Of a stretch of DNA of 39,743 nucleotides, positions 19,834-30,825 are shown piece by piece; position 1 is the first letter of the stretch; each line of letters starts with the position of its first letter. The notes below the pieces were generated by a model that was given only the letters and a program-made list of their open reading frames with translations, did not search any database and had not been told where the DNA came from. Made by a program: the position numbers and the translations under genes. The stretch is from Zygnema circumcarinatum. Taxonomy: Eukaryota; Streptophyta; Zygnematophyceae; Zygnematales; Zygnemataceae. The stretch lies in the NCBI GenBank assembly GCA_037447605.1, contig CM074819.1, positions 148,512 through 188,254 of the forward strand, read 5' to 3'.

Positions 19834-21088
19834 AGAGAGAGAGAGAGAAAGAAGAAAAGTGAGACCTGCGGAAGCCGTTTGCTACAGCGGCTACAACCCA
19901 TGAAGGGGCAGCAGTAAAGCAGCCCTCTTTCCATGCAGCTCCGCCTCGCGCGTGCGTGCTAACAAATACGGCCCATTCGATACATGGAACGAGGGAGCCC
20001 AGAGGGCCTGGAAGGGCCGCAGCCCACATGACGGATCTCACGGTGTTGTCGAGAGCCACGTCTAGAAACGCTCCAAAAGCAGAGACCTGGCCCCATAATA
20101 ATAGCAATACTACCCAAAACAACATTATTGCAACTCAACAACTCCCGTCCCGTAAGACAGGTAGAAACGGATCATTGATCATTTTGAAGTTAAGTTAAAA
20201 AAACAGAAAAAAAAAGGGGGGGTTTATTTCTTTAATGTTGGATTACAACTCTCTGTGATGGATGCTGCAGCAGTTCAAAACTTACCTGTCCTAGGCGCCT
20301 TGCGACATAGCCATCCACAGCGTCGAGTAGAAACCCAAAGCAATAAAGAGCTGTGAAGGCGAGGGGTCGTTTGCGACCCACAAAGGCAACCGCAATCAAC
20401 ATTACAAGGGCCCGAAAATAATCGATAATGTTGGGGACGTAAAGCAGCACCTCACCTATCTCACGCCGTCCAATTGACTTTGCAGAATTAACTACATCGC
20501 CATTCTCACTCCCTGCATAACTTTATAAAGGTATGAGCGTTGATGGGAGAGTGGGAGAGGGGGAGGGAAGGGGGGAGGGGAGAAAGAGGGATGGGACGAA
20601 CGTGGACACTATACGACTCAATAGCAAAATGCAAGTTTGTTGATATTTCTCAACAAAAAATAAGATATTTTACTTTTCCAGGTAAGTTTTTCCTTTTTAA
20701 TGGTATCGCATGTTGAGGGTGCATAAATTCTACTTAACGATTAAAAAATTAATACAGAATACAGGAACTAAGAATTCGCTCGAGGACGCTAATTGACCAT
20801 GAAAGAATGGGCAAGAAATTCAGTCAAGGAAGAAAATCGCTCATGTTCGTTGTTGCTGACTGACTCGGTCAAAAGAAATGCAAACTCATAAGAGATTTAT
20901 CTGAAAACCGAAACGTCAAATTTGAAGTCAAAATACTATAAAATAACTTTTTCTAGTTTTCAAAACGTCAAATTTGAGGTAAAAGTACAAAAAAATGTCG
21001 TTTTTTTCCTATTAAATTAAACAGCCAAGAAAGAAAGAAAGAGCCAGGAAAGAATTCTTATTTCTTAACACGCATTACCTTCTGCCAT
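19167..21088 (-). CDS. CDP-alcohol phosphatidyltransferase, PI-synthase-like (4 exons)
   Basis: Transfers a phosphatidyl group from CDP-diacylglycerol to an alcohol, probably inositol, at the ER membrane. Exons (minus): 21079-21088, 20286-20512, 19866-20086, 19167-19416, totalling 708 bp or 235 residues, the usual size for eukaryotic PI synthases. Exon 1 is only 10 nt (ATG GCA GAA G) and completes a Gly codon with exon 2, giving MAEGSENGDVV. The family signature is complete across the exon 2-3 junction: DAVDGYVARRLGQ then GAFLDVALD, that is D-x2-D-G-x2-A-R...G-x3-D-x3-D. The lead-in LLYVPNIIDYFRAL matches PI synthase LYIPNIVGYMRVL. Several hydrophobic segments follow. The C-terminal half diverges from plant PIS1/PIS2, so the alcohol substrate is uncertain. 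Intron 3 carries a long CT tract on the sense strand. The protein ends HKDIEKKQT. Confidence 0.87.
19741..19849. repeat. (GA)n microsatellite in intron 3 of the CDP-alcohol transferase gene
   Basis: About 110 bp of GA on the plus strand, so CT on the sense strand of the gene, within the intron 19417-19865. It begins almost at the 5' splice site and is interrupted by GGGG and TT. Confidence 0.95.
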
Positions 21089-22074
21089 AACTGCTGTCAC
21101 GTCACGGTAGTCACACTTTTCTCGGAGAATTCCACCCCCCCTCCTTCCACTTCCCCTCTTTTTCTCAGCCCAATTGGAACCCAATGCACCCCATTTGCAC
21201 TCTTTCAAAAAATAGAATTTTAAAGAGACACGTATCGCTCCTACGGAATTATCAGCTTTCCTCCGATTCCATAGAGAGAGTGAACGTGAGCTCCGTGAGA
21301 GGGAGAGGGAATGAGAGAGAGAGGCCTCCCTGGAAGGAAGATGAATGTAGGACGAGTCTGGAAGAACCCACATGTCAATTTATGGGAGAGAGGCAGAGAG
21401 GGTGATCAGAGATTCTTCTCTCTATCCGAGACAGAGGGAGGGAGAGCGAGACAGGGAGCGAGAGTGAGAGATAGCCACGTGGCGCCCCGTGGGAGTGCGT
21501 ACGGAGGGGGACGAAGGTGCCTCTGAAGGTGCGGGGAGGAGCACATCCTCCGTACGCATATCGTAACGAGATAAAAATCGCATCGTTGTGTGGATTGCGA
21601 TATTTGATCAGAACAATTGCCGTACGATGATGGCGATGTACAGTACTGTGACGTGATCATATTCAAATACCTCGAAACGATATACAAAACGATACGCGAT
21701 ACGAAACACGATACAATACACATTACGTGGTAATGCTTGCCTCTTGTTCCATGCACTGTAAAACTGGGCGCTCGTACAACAAAACTGAAGGACGGGATAC
21801 AGCGGCACGGAACAGTCAATGACTGAGGTCAAGGGTTCGTGACCCGTCACAACAACGACTTTTCGTGTTACTGCATTCGCGTAGGCTCAAAAAGACAACT
21901 CAACACGAGGGCTTTCCCGCCCTTAGATGGCTCACGAGCAAGCCCTACCATGTGAATCAATTGTGCAACCACCAAAGCCTTGCTTTTGAATCACCAACAA
22001 ATTTAACATGGAAACCCTAAAATTCAAAATTGGGTGGTCCTTGCGCGCCCCCCAAGATGTTCAATTCATGTGTT
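21089..22074. other. Intergenic region with CGATAC-rich segment
   Basis: About 1 kb between the start of the CDP-alcohol transferase gene and the 3' end of VIP3. 21535-21720 contains repeated CGATAC/ATCGTA words and ACGATACGCGATACG-like runs, similar in style to the arms of the foldback at 25704-26437. 21300-21480 is GAGA-rich. No gene was found. Confidence 0.5.
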
Positions 22075-24914
22075 TCATGTGTAGTCGTACAAGCAGATGC
22101 TCTTATCGTCCGCCACACTCGCCAGACGGCCCGCCCGACTTCCCTCCCGCACAGGTCTGAAGGCCACCGCCCACACCTGGTCTTGGTGCTCTTTGACTGT
22201 CTGCAGAACTGTTCGCATGTTCAGATCCCACAGTCGAACGGATCGATCGCTCGATCCTGCACATGGAACAGCAGCGAATCAGTTGGGTCTGCCTTAAGCA
22301 CCATTAGGGACCTCGAACAGCCAAAGGATGGAGGGAATGGAGTGGCGCATGGGAAGAGAGATAGGAATTGGGGGGTGAGGGAGGGAGGGGAGGTGGAGGA
22401 GAGTGGCGGGAGAGTATAGATTAACCTGCCTAGAGACATACATATTGGCCCCGAACAGCACTTGATCCCTATCCCACTTACCGCTTGCAATGGTAGAGCC
22501 ATCGGGGCTGCAGTCAACACTGAGCACCCAGCTGGAATGGCCGGAAAGGCCGGCAACGAGAGTTTTCCCCTCTGAGTCGTACATGTGAATGTGCATGTCA
22601 TCGCTTCCCTGTTCATCGGTTCCGTACTCGATAACGGAGCGTCAGCATGTAGACAGTTCAGCTAAGGGTAAATGGATAGACCAGACGAGCGGGTCAAAGA
22701 GCATATCAAATAGCATTCTTTCAAGTGAAAGATTTATCAACAATAGAAAGAATAGGCTTTTCTAACACAAGCAGTCGAAGGTTATTTACTAACAAGCTTT
22801 TCATGCGGTGCATGCAGTCCACAGCCCTTTCATAGTCAAAAACAAAGCGAAAAAAACCAAAAAGGGAGGGGGAAGGAGGGGGAGACGAGAGAAAGTAAAG
22901 AAGGCTTGCAGGATAAGATATCTATTCCGTTACCGTAAAAAGCACTCGTGGATCGGCTGGAGAAAATGCGAGAGTCCGCACAGGCATGAAATGACCCTCC
23001 AAAGTGTGCAGCAGTTTCTGACTCGCTGTGTCGAAAACGGCTACAGTTCCGTCCATTGTGCTACAAGCCATGCGTTTCCCGTCCGGGCTCCACGCTACAG
23101 CCAGCACGAACTTGCCCCCCCCCGCCTTCTTCGCTGCGCCGCCCTCTCCCTCCCCCTTGGCCAAATCAAGGGAGGCCTCCAACTGCCACGTGTCAGTCCG
23201 CCATAGCTTCACTGCTCCACTGGCGCCTCCTGCAATAGCCAGCAGGGAACCCTGCGAGGAGAAACGGCCGACAGCTGAATGACATTACTGTTGATGAATT
23301 TAAGCGAGTGAGAGAAAGAGGGAGAGCAAAGCGGAGAGCGAGAGAGAAGGGGGGGGAGAGGACATTAGCACAGGCAAAGTAAGGTCTAAGCTGTAGTTGG
23401 ACGATTTGAATCGCCAACTCAATGAATCTGGGGGAGACAGAAACAGAGACAGGGGCACAGAGAGAGAGATCATTGTGGGGAGGGAACCCTGCAGAGAGAA
23501 ATCGGCGACAGCGTTTGATGACATTAGTGTTGCTGAACTTAAGTGAGAGAGAGAGAGAGAGAGAGAGGGGGAGTGAGGGGACATTAACATAGCAAAGTAG
23601 GGTCTAAGAAAGTGCTGTAGTTGGAAGCTCTGAATTCCAAGCTAATAAATTTGAGGGAGACAGTCAGACAAACAACCACAGAGAGAGAAAGGTGGAGAGA
23701 GACCAGCGTAGGCATTACAACGTCTCAGCAAGTACCGTATTCAAGAGCTCTGCAAAGAAAGAACTCGACTGCTTCGATGAAACCCTCGAACAACTCTTGC
23801 TGCCAAAATAAGAAGAAAGCAAACAACAGAGAACCCTAATCACCTGAGGATGGAACGACAGCGACCACGCTTCCGCAGGCTGGCAGTCGAGAGCCGCTTT
23901 TGTGGCGTTGGTGGAAATGTCGAAGATGCGCACCATGCTGTCGAGAGAGCTTGAGGCGGCCATGGCTGCCGAGGGGTCGACAGCGAGTCCCACCACTCCT
24001 GGGACCTCCACAAACGCCCGAATTGCAGAGTTGGAGGGACCATCTTACACCTGCGGAAACTTCATCGAAGGGCGATTCATTTCTTAGATTCTACGAGGAA
24101 AACTCTGAGAATGTACTGTAAGGAGGGCTGGGAGACCTTTAGAATCTAAGACCTGCAAGGAGCTTCAGATTCATTCCTACGGAGACGATTCTAGAAATGC
24201 GCCTTAAGAAGCTTTAGATTCATTCCTCAGGTAATCGGAGATATGAATCCACAACAAGAAGCTTGAAATCCATTCCTTAAAACCCTAAAAAGTTCGAAAC
24301 AGCAACGGTTTTACGGCTCTACAATGTTACAAACTGTCGCAATAAAGGCGAGTAAATACTTCGAAACAAAGTCTAATGAGTTCAAGAAAACCGAAGACTA
24401 CGCTTATCTACAGATCTGGCCTTGCTTATGGCATAAGAACCTTAAGTAGGCCGAAACGGTAGAAACAGTCGTGTCTTCTGTATCCCGTGTTATACTAGCC
24501 CCTTCGATTAGAGTCCAAAAGCAAAATTAGATAGTTTCTATTCGATTCAATTCAACCGCTTCTAAAACTATCAAAAAGTCCAACTCAGCTACGGACGAAA
24601 CCGACTACTCATTTGCCTCTATTTCAGGCCCTCGGGGATCCCAAAGCAAGGAACAACCTTAAAAAACTCCCCCTGCGTGGAAACTTTTGTATGATTATGA
24701 GGAACGAGAGAAGAGAGGGAAACAAACCGAGAGTGTGGCCGCTGCTGGTGCGAAGGGGCGCGAGGTCGTCTCCCTGCCACAGTTTAACCGTCTCGTCGTT
24801 CGAGCCTGTGAGAAGGAGCGGCTCCGCGCGGTCGGCTGTGGGGGGGGCCCAAGCCGCCGACCAGACGCCCTCTTCGTGGGCGTCTGCGAGATGCTTTAAG
24901 GGGACGATCTTCAT
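22075..24914 (-). CDS. VIP3: VIP3/SKI8-type WD40 protein (5 exons)
   Basis: Orthologue of Arabidopsis VIP3 (human WDR61/SKIC8), a seven-bladed WD40 propeller serving in the PAF1 transcription elongation complex in the nucleus and the SKI RNA-decay complex in the cytoplasm. Exons (minus): 24728-24914, 23844-23998, 22934-23251, 22482-22608, 22075-22256, joining to 969 bp or 322 residues, against 321 in Arabidopsis. The start MKIVPLKHLADAHEEGVW aligns with VIP3 MKLAGLKSIENAHDDSVW, fixing the ATG. WD repeat cores visible: LLTGSNDETVKLWQ, SSLDSMVRIFD, GGASGAVKLWR, STMDGTVAVFD, HMYDSEGK, SSDRSVRLWD, ADDKSICLYDYT at the end. All splice sites are GT-AG. Intron 3 (23252-23843) carries a tandem duplication that includes a second copy of the exon 3 acceptor. 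Confidence 0.95.
23243..23715. repeat. Tandem duplication across the exon 3 acceptor of VIP3
   Basis: Two units of about 237 bp (23243-23479 and 23480-23715) start AGGGAACCCTGC and share GGCGACAGC/GGCCGACAGC, GACATTA, AAAGTA(A)GGTCTAAG and GCTGTAGTTGGA landmarks. Unit 1 includes the true 3' splice site (exon edge at 23251). Unit 2 reproduces it at 23488-23490. Confidence 0.82.
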
Positions 24915-25107
24915 CAGGGTGACAGCTGTCCAGGAGGGGGGGAGACAGAGAGAGAGAGAGTGAGAGAGAGGGGAGGGGGGGGGGGGGAGACGGGAGAGAG
25001 TAGCGAGGGTCCCGGGAAGCGAGAGGGAGAGTGGGATCGGAGGACGGAAAAGGCATCAAAGTATGAAACTCTCCCACCAAGCATTCAACCCCATTTTGTC
25101 CATGTAA
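24915..25107. other. 5' region of VIP3
   Basis: Purine-rich on the plus strand (GAGAGA and G-runs at about 24938-24993), so pyrimidine-rich on the sense strand just upstream of the VIP3 start. It is probably leader or promoter. No TATA box is obvious. Confidence 0.4.
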
Positions 25108-25512
25108 GGGTGCGTTTTCATGGTTCAACTTCGTCCATTTAGTTGAATGAAAAAGTTGGAAACCGAGGTGGAGAGTTCGTAAATCTCCGAAACGAAGTTT
25201 TATCATCAACCTGTTGAACGATGTTGAATGAAAACCGTTTGCACGTGTGAGCCGGCTGAATGAAGTAGGGCGCCGCCTTCGCCAAAGAGAAAGCGTCACG
25301 TGGCTTCCACGTGGCACATTTGAACCGCGAATGCCCTCGTGTCGGCGCGCATTTTCCCATCTCCTCTCTGAACCCTCATCGCGCATGACCCGAATTATTT
25401 AGCGTCGAACTCGCCCAACTGTTCGCACTTGCGAAATCACGTCAGCAACGTTGAACCACATCAGCATTCGGTCAACTGAAAATGAACGAAGTTAAACCAT
25501 GAAAACGCACCC
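25108..25512. mobile_element. 405-bp MITE-like element with 27-bp terminal inverted repeats
   Basis: The left end GGGTGCGTTTTCATGGTTCA continues to ACTTCGT. The right end is its complement with one mismatch (GGTTCAAC against GGTTTAAC). Subterminal GTTGAATGAAAA-like words recur in both orientations. No open frame of note and no convincing target-site duplication. It contains a small inverted repeat of the G-box core (CACGTGGCTTCCACGTGGC near 25297). It lies about 190 bp upstream of the VIP3 start codon. Confidence 0.7.
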
Positions 25513-25703
25513 TCCCTAGACCTACCGTACCGTGCCCTAACATTGCGGGCATCCCCCATGTTTGGTCCTATACCAAACATGACCATTCATGCATGACATT
25601 GTCCCTACACCAACACATGATCTCCTGGACAACTTCATGCGAGGAACTAAGTACCAACACCTTGATGTACCTATACAGTCAACAGTCCTCATATTTTCGC
25701 CAT
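25513..25703. other. Unassigned repeat-like stretch
   Basis: Contains CCATGTTTGGTCCTATACC followed by the near-palindromic AAACATG. No gene or element could be assigned. Confidence 0.3.
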
Positions 25704-26437
25704 GGTTTTGGCAAATATGAGGCGAAAATCTTGATTTTTGCAAATAGAAGGTTCGTGTTACCAATAGACAGGCGGTATTATGTTAGAGTTCATGTTGGAC
25801 CGTATGTATCGTACCGAACCATATCGTACTGTAGCGTACTGTATCGTATAGTATCGTATCGTATCTTGTCATATCGTACCGTATCGAGTTCAATAAGAAG
25901 GGGAGAAGAGCGAGCGCCTCTTACGGCGGCACGGGCGGGGAGATTAGGTGACGTTTTGCGTAAGCCCGTACAGTAGGACCCCGTCATATTTTCCACCATC
26001 AAAAGTGCGTCCCTAAGAAATTCGCCCCGATTTTGCCGAAACCACCTTTTTGTACAGTAGCATTGTGTTATCCGTACTATTCGTATTATCCGTATCATCC
26101 GTACTGGCCGTACTGGCCGTACTAGCCGTCACGGGCTTACGCAAAACTCACCTATTCTCCCCGCACGTGGCGCCGTAAGAGGCGCTCGCTCTTCTCCCCT
26201 TCTTATTGACTTCGATACGATGCGATACGATACGATATGTTCCGATACGATACTATCCGTACGAGCCGTACGAGCTGTAGTAGCCGTTACGGGCTCGAAT
26301 TTTACGATATGACATCAAACGATACGATATGATACGTACGAAGATACATGAACTCTAACATAATTCCGCTCGCCTATTGGTAACACGGACCTTATATTTG
26401 TCAAATACAATATTTTTGCCCGATATTTGCCAAATCT
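25704..26437. mobile_element. Foldback element P4 with CGATAC/CCGTAC arrays
   Basis: The left arm (25704-25970) and right arm (26124-26437) are imperfect inverted repeats. Landmarks are GTGTTACCAATAG, TTATGTTAGAGTTCATGT, AATAAGAAGGGGAGAAGAGC, GCGAGCGCCTCTTACGGCG and GCGTAAGCCCGT. The inner arms are built from CGTATCGTA-type tandem words and the centre from CCGTACTGG/CCGTACTAG units. The spacer 25971-26123 includes a segment (25986-26080) that recurs inverted at 31935-32060. No protein is encoded. Confidence 0.85.
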
Positions 26438-26458
26438 AGGTGGAAAATATGACGGGGT

Positions 26459-26616
26459 TGTAGCACAAGATAAGTGGGGTTAAAAGGAGATTGCTGAGCT
26501 AGTCGCAGATGCTGTACGGCCACCCGAGCGTCCGTGCTGAAACTGACGTAGGGTTGGGGTGGTGCTGTGGGTCTGCCTGCAGCATAGAGCCAGGATCCGG
26601 GGGATTCAGAGGTACG
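26459..26616 (-). repeat. Truncated 3' LTR of a Ty3/gypsy element
   Basis: Starts TGTAGCACAAGATAAGTGG. About 150 bp match 30838-31000 (AAGATAAGTGGGGTTA, GAGCTAGTCGC, GTAGGGTTGGGGTG, CATAGAGC, GGATCGGGG-like). It stops at an N gap and is followed immediately by pol, so most of the LTR and the 3' part of pol are missing. Confidence 0.65.
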
Positions 26617-26626
26617 NNNNNNNNNN
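26617..26626. other. Assembly gap (10 N)
   Basis: Ten Ns at the junction between the LTR fragment and pol. The missing RNase H and integrase may reflect a gap of unknown real size, misassembly or a true deletion. Confidence 0.95.
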
Positions 26627-27675
26627 TATTGGACTCCGTGCTTCTCCAAGGCATGTAGGGGACGTGCGATAAGGGCATAGCCCTTGATGAACCGGCGATA
26701 GAATGAGGTGAGCCCCAAGAAGGACTTGAGCTAAGTGAGGGTCTGTGGAATCGGCATAAGGGCAATCGCTTCAATCTTGTCGAGTGATGGTTTCAGTCCA
26801 TTGATGCCGAGGCGGTGCCCAAGATGAGTGATCTCTTGATGGCCCCATTTGCACTTCTTGGGTGCAATCTTCAAACGCGCACTAATGAGCTGTTGAAGCA
26901 CTTGGTCAATGTGTTGCAGGTGGGAAGACCAGTCCTTGCTGTGGATCGAAGCATCATCCACGTAAGGTTCGCAGAAGGCACGACAGGGGCCGAACACCTG
27001 GTTGGCCAGGCGCTGGTGAGTCTGACTGGAATTCTTGAGCCCGAATGGAAGCACTGTCCACTGCACAAAGCGCGTGGCTGTGCGAGCCCTGTCTTGGCGC
27101 GAGTGCGGAGCTGCGCAAGGGGATTCCCAGGAGGATTTCTGCATGTCAAGTCAGGGAACCACCGTCATAGAGAAACACCGTGGAGAATCGGGTCACATCC
27201 GTAATGTATCAGGATACCAGCTTCGTTGTGCATTCAGGGTTCGGTGGTGCCGCGGCGATGTGCCATCCGGCTTGGACGGGCCGGACGGCCGCTGGCCCAC
27301 GGCCCTTCTCCCAGGTTCCATGAGATCCGGCAAGCCGCGTTCTGGTCGATGTGCAACGTCAACTCATCCGGCCTGTGGTCGGAAAGGCGGTAGGGAGTTA
27401 GGTGGTCACGCGAAGGCGTCCCGTGTATCGATGTGGTGCTCTATCAGGTGGGTCTTGCCAATGTCGAGTGAATGTCGTGCGAAAACTAGATGATTTCGGC
27501 GCAGCACTTGGCGTAATTGTGAATGCTTGATCGGGTCTGAGAGGACTGCTGGCCCCAATCGCATCTGACCCTCTATTTCCAGCCACTCCTCATCCACTGA
27601 TAGTCTCATGGGAAGCCAGGTGCAGGTCACTAACTCGCAGCAACATCTCCGTGGCGCACCGAGAGCTGAACTCAA
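26627..27675 (-). pseudogene. Broken Ty3/gypsy reverse transcriptase
   Basis: On the minus strand the pre-RT linker reads HSLDIGKTHLIEHHIDT (near 27440), the usual lead into gypsy RT. After stops and an unrelated-looking stretch it resumes with QWTVLPFGLKNSSQTHQRL and the catalytic YVDD (near 26950), then HLGHRLGINGLKPSLDKI. A stop at 26731-26733 precedes LKSFLGLTSFYRRF, the RT-RNase H connector. The region normally carrying the first catalytic Asp (D-L-x-S-G-Y-H) is absent, so the protein was inactive even before the stops. The order and motifs are diagnostic for Ty3/gypsy. Confidence 0.85.
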
Positions 27676-29762
27676 AAAAGAAGAAGAATGTCGTCATCAA
27701 TATCAAATGACGGTCCATGAGAAGAATGGCGGCTGGAACAGGGTGGTGCATGGTGATCTCCGGGTAGAGAGACTTGCGCCGTGGCGTGATTTTGGGGACG
27801 CGGAGGTGACGGGCTCGAGTGATGGGAGGGGGCAGCTGTCTCGGCCGGCCGGGTGGCCCGCCTAATCCTCCAGCAAAGTCGATTTGTGCTCCCATCGCGG
27901 TGGCCCGGTCTGAGTCCAGCGGGATCAAATAGCACCCAGCGGCCGTGATGGCCGCGTTCACCGTGGCTCCCATGCTCGCCAAGGCTGGTGACCACTTGAC
28001 GTCCCCATCCTTTCATGTAACTTATTTCAAGTCCCCACATGTCGGGGGAATGGGCTCAAGTGTCTTGTCCAGTTGACCCCTCAGCCCTTCATCACAAGCT
28101 GGGCAGACTGTGCAGCATCAACTCCTGCTGCTCAACATGGCTTTGCTGGGATGAGCATCGTGCATGATGATCAGCAGTTCTAATGTGGGTTCAGGAAGAA
28201 GGAGTCTGAATCCAGCGAGGACAGAGGGAGGCCGGCTGGGTGCGGAGAGGCGTCACATGGCTCAACCTCTGAAGCAGCGGACGTCGAGGACACGTGAGCC
28301 GCAGAAGGCCAAGGGGTGGCCTCTACACTGTCGCAGCTTGGAGCTACGCAGCACCTGGAACCAGTTGCATCAGGCTGTGACAAGGTGATGCCGATCTTAG
28401 CCTTGTCTCCCAGTGGGTGATAAACCATCCCATTCGTCAGATCAGCGCCTGTGCCGAGGGAGGTGGGCGACGATCCGGCTCTCAAGGTGGACAGATGCCC
28501 AAAGGCGATGGGAGGGATGCGTGCCATCTTCTAGTCAGTGTGTCGGCTCAGCTGCGCTCTCGGCCCCTCCTCATTGAGATCGTCTCTCCTCTCAAGCATG
28601 GATCCCAAATGAGATGGTCAGTGAACAAGAAGAGCTGAAGATCTCCGGGCAGAGATGGTACCGGTCAACAACAGAGCAGTGGCATGGCAGGGAGGAGAAT
28701 GGCAAGGGATGTGAATGAGATCACTTTGGTTGGCAGGAGCCTTCACGGGCATTTGCAATGTTGGCGATGCGGGCTTGAGCACCCTCTTCAGAAGTGATGG
28801 GTGGGACAACAGTTTACAATGCCTCCGGCAACCTGGGCGGTGCGTGAGCGGCGAGCGGGTGGGGTGGGGCCCGCTGGTTTGTCAGGAAGGGGAGCCCATG
28901 GGTGCACGTGGATGAACGGTCGGTAGATGGTGTAAGCGGGGTGGAGGTGAAGCGGGCGGAGGGGTCAGAGTCTCGGTGGTGTGGGAGTGGCCAGGAGCAT
29001 GTCCATGAAGGTGATCTCTCAGGTCACAGCTCACCCAGCTCCCCTCTTTCTTTCCAAGGCCTTCTCACTTGAGAACCTCCGCATCACACACGGGCATCAT
29101 GTCCGTGATCTGGCAGAGGTGCAGGTCCATCAAGGGTGGCAGACGCAGCCACAAATCCTGGTGGGGCCACAGGCAAGGGGCGAGCACCCTTTGGAACCCC
29201 TACCTCTGTCATCCAACGCGCGGATCGGCCTGGCGCTTCTCTCTCTTCGGTGTGCCGATCAAATGCAGAGCCCGATCTCCTGGACGGAAACATCTGGTAT
29301 GTGAGGAGTCACGCTGGCTCGATGGGATCGCCGGATCATGAGGGTGCGGGAGGGGAAGGGGCTTGGGCGCTGGCCATAGCCAAAGGTGCAGCAGTAGGCT
29401 GCCGGACGTGCAGCGGGCAGGGATGCAAGCAGCACTGTGCCCTGAGGGTCTCACGTGCAGATCATAGTTCCTGGTGCTGTCTCTTCAAGACTCCATGCAA
29501 GTCGATCTTGTACAATGAATCGTGGCAATTCATGTAATGAGTCAGTACATGTCAACTCCTCTCTTGATCCTTCTGAATTCGCTCTGCCCTTTCTAACAAT
29601 GCCTGGGCATCTGCTGGTGGGTTGTCGCGCAGCTCACGATCCAGGTGGAGTGCCTCGCTAGGTGGCCTTGGGACCACTGGAAAACTTCGGGGAAAACCAG
29701 GCAAGTTCTCGATCGCCGTGCTTTGCACATCGCACGAACGCCAGAGTGAATGGACGCCGTCA
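27676..29762 (-). pseudogene. Unreadable gag-pol interior of the gypsy element
   Basis: This stretch lies between Gag and RT on the minus strand, where zinc knuckle and protease are expected. Several short frames exist, but I recognise no CCHC or protease motif. It is probably the decayed 3' part of gag and the protease, possibly with rearranged sequence. Confidence 0.45.
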
Positions 29763-30122
29763 TCAGCTGTAGCACTCTGCTGTAGCGAGAGTTCGTCTCA
29801 GCACGGTGATTGGATCTGAAATCCAGCGTTGTCTGAAAGCTTGCTTGAATGTGTCTCTTGTCAGGTTGCCGACGACATCCGCCTTGTGCCAGTTTCGGGA
29901 CAGCTTCCAGTTGACGGCCTCTCCTTCCAGCGCTCCAAGGGCCAGCTTGATCCATTGGTCCTCCTTCAGGTCTGCTTGCGCTGCCTTCTCCTCAAGGTGT
30001 CTCAGCCATGCTTCTGCATCTTCCTGCTTGCCGGTGAAGCCTCTTGTGATGATGCCCGTGGTATCCCTCACCTCACTCTTTTCAGGAATCATTGCTATCA
30101 GTTTGGTCATCATCTCTTCCAT
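29763..30122 (-). pseudogene. Ty3/gypsy Gag core fragment
   Basis: A 119-codon frame with the retrotransposon Gag pattern: DAEAWLRHLEEKAAQADL, then KLALGALEGEAVNW and DTFKQAFRQRW, matching the conserved W...L.G.A..W...F...F.RF arrangement. It would encode the particle protein. It is isolated by stops from the remainder. Confidence 0.75.
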
Positions 30123-30363
30123 CTTGCTGGGAAACTCAGATCTGACTCGTGTGCTTCTCTGCAGGTTGGTGCGAAAGCTGGAGGGTCCTTGCGATTGTCC
30201 TGCCCTTGCCCCTGAAGCCGCTCGCCTGGGGCTGCCGGATGGGTAAGTTGTGAACGCCGGAGGTGAGGGGGTCTTCTGAGGAATCCCTTGCTCTGCTGTA
30301 GGACTGCGTGCCGTTGCGGTGCTTGAAGGGACTCACAGTGCGGTGGATTATCGAGATCGTGGG

Positions 30364-30801
30364 TTACGTCTCTGTGGGGGACGCGGTGGGGACCTCACCG
30401 AGGTTGAAAACGGAACTCCTCTCTTCCGCGGCATGGCAGCATTGGCAGCTGGCCAGAGGCACAACTTGATCATCAGCGTCTCGTATTGCAGCTGACCGTT
30501 TGGCCATCTTCTTGAGCCGGAATAGATTCTCCGGCTCTTCAATCGACTCGATCACGCTCCAAGGTAAGCCAGGCGGGATAAAGGGTTCTCGCCGGTGATG
30601 CCCATCTTGATCTCTCTCATTTGCTTCTTCCTCCGGTCTGAATCCCGGGTCCTTGGATTTCCGATCGCTGTTCTTCTTCTTCTTGAGTGCCAAGTCTTCA
30701 TCTGAATACTCATGAAGATCTGCTTGTCCTCTTCTTTGGCGACTCTTCATCCATGGCAGCATTTGTGACGGGTCCACGGGGTCGGCAGCCTCACGTATCA
30801 A
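30364..30801 (-). pseudogene. Upstream gypsy ORF fragment, probable Gag N-terminal region
   Basis: A 145-codon charged frame (Lys/Asp/Glu/Arg-rich, with EDLALKKKKNSDRKSK) between the PBS-like site and the Gag core. It contains CQCCHAAEERS, which is not a CCHC knuckle. Its position suggests the N-terminal part of Gag; no domain is recognised. Confidence 0.4.
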
Positions 30802-30825
30802 AGATGCGTGGATACACTTAAAACC

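Noticed and set aside
26959-29537. Multiple plus-strand frames over the gypsy element
   Set aside because: They are shadows opposite a decayed minus-strand gag-pol. The recognisable motifs (YVDD, VLPFGL, Gag core) are all on the minus strand.
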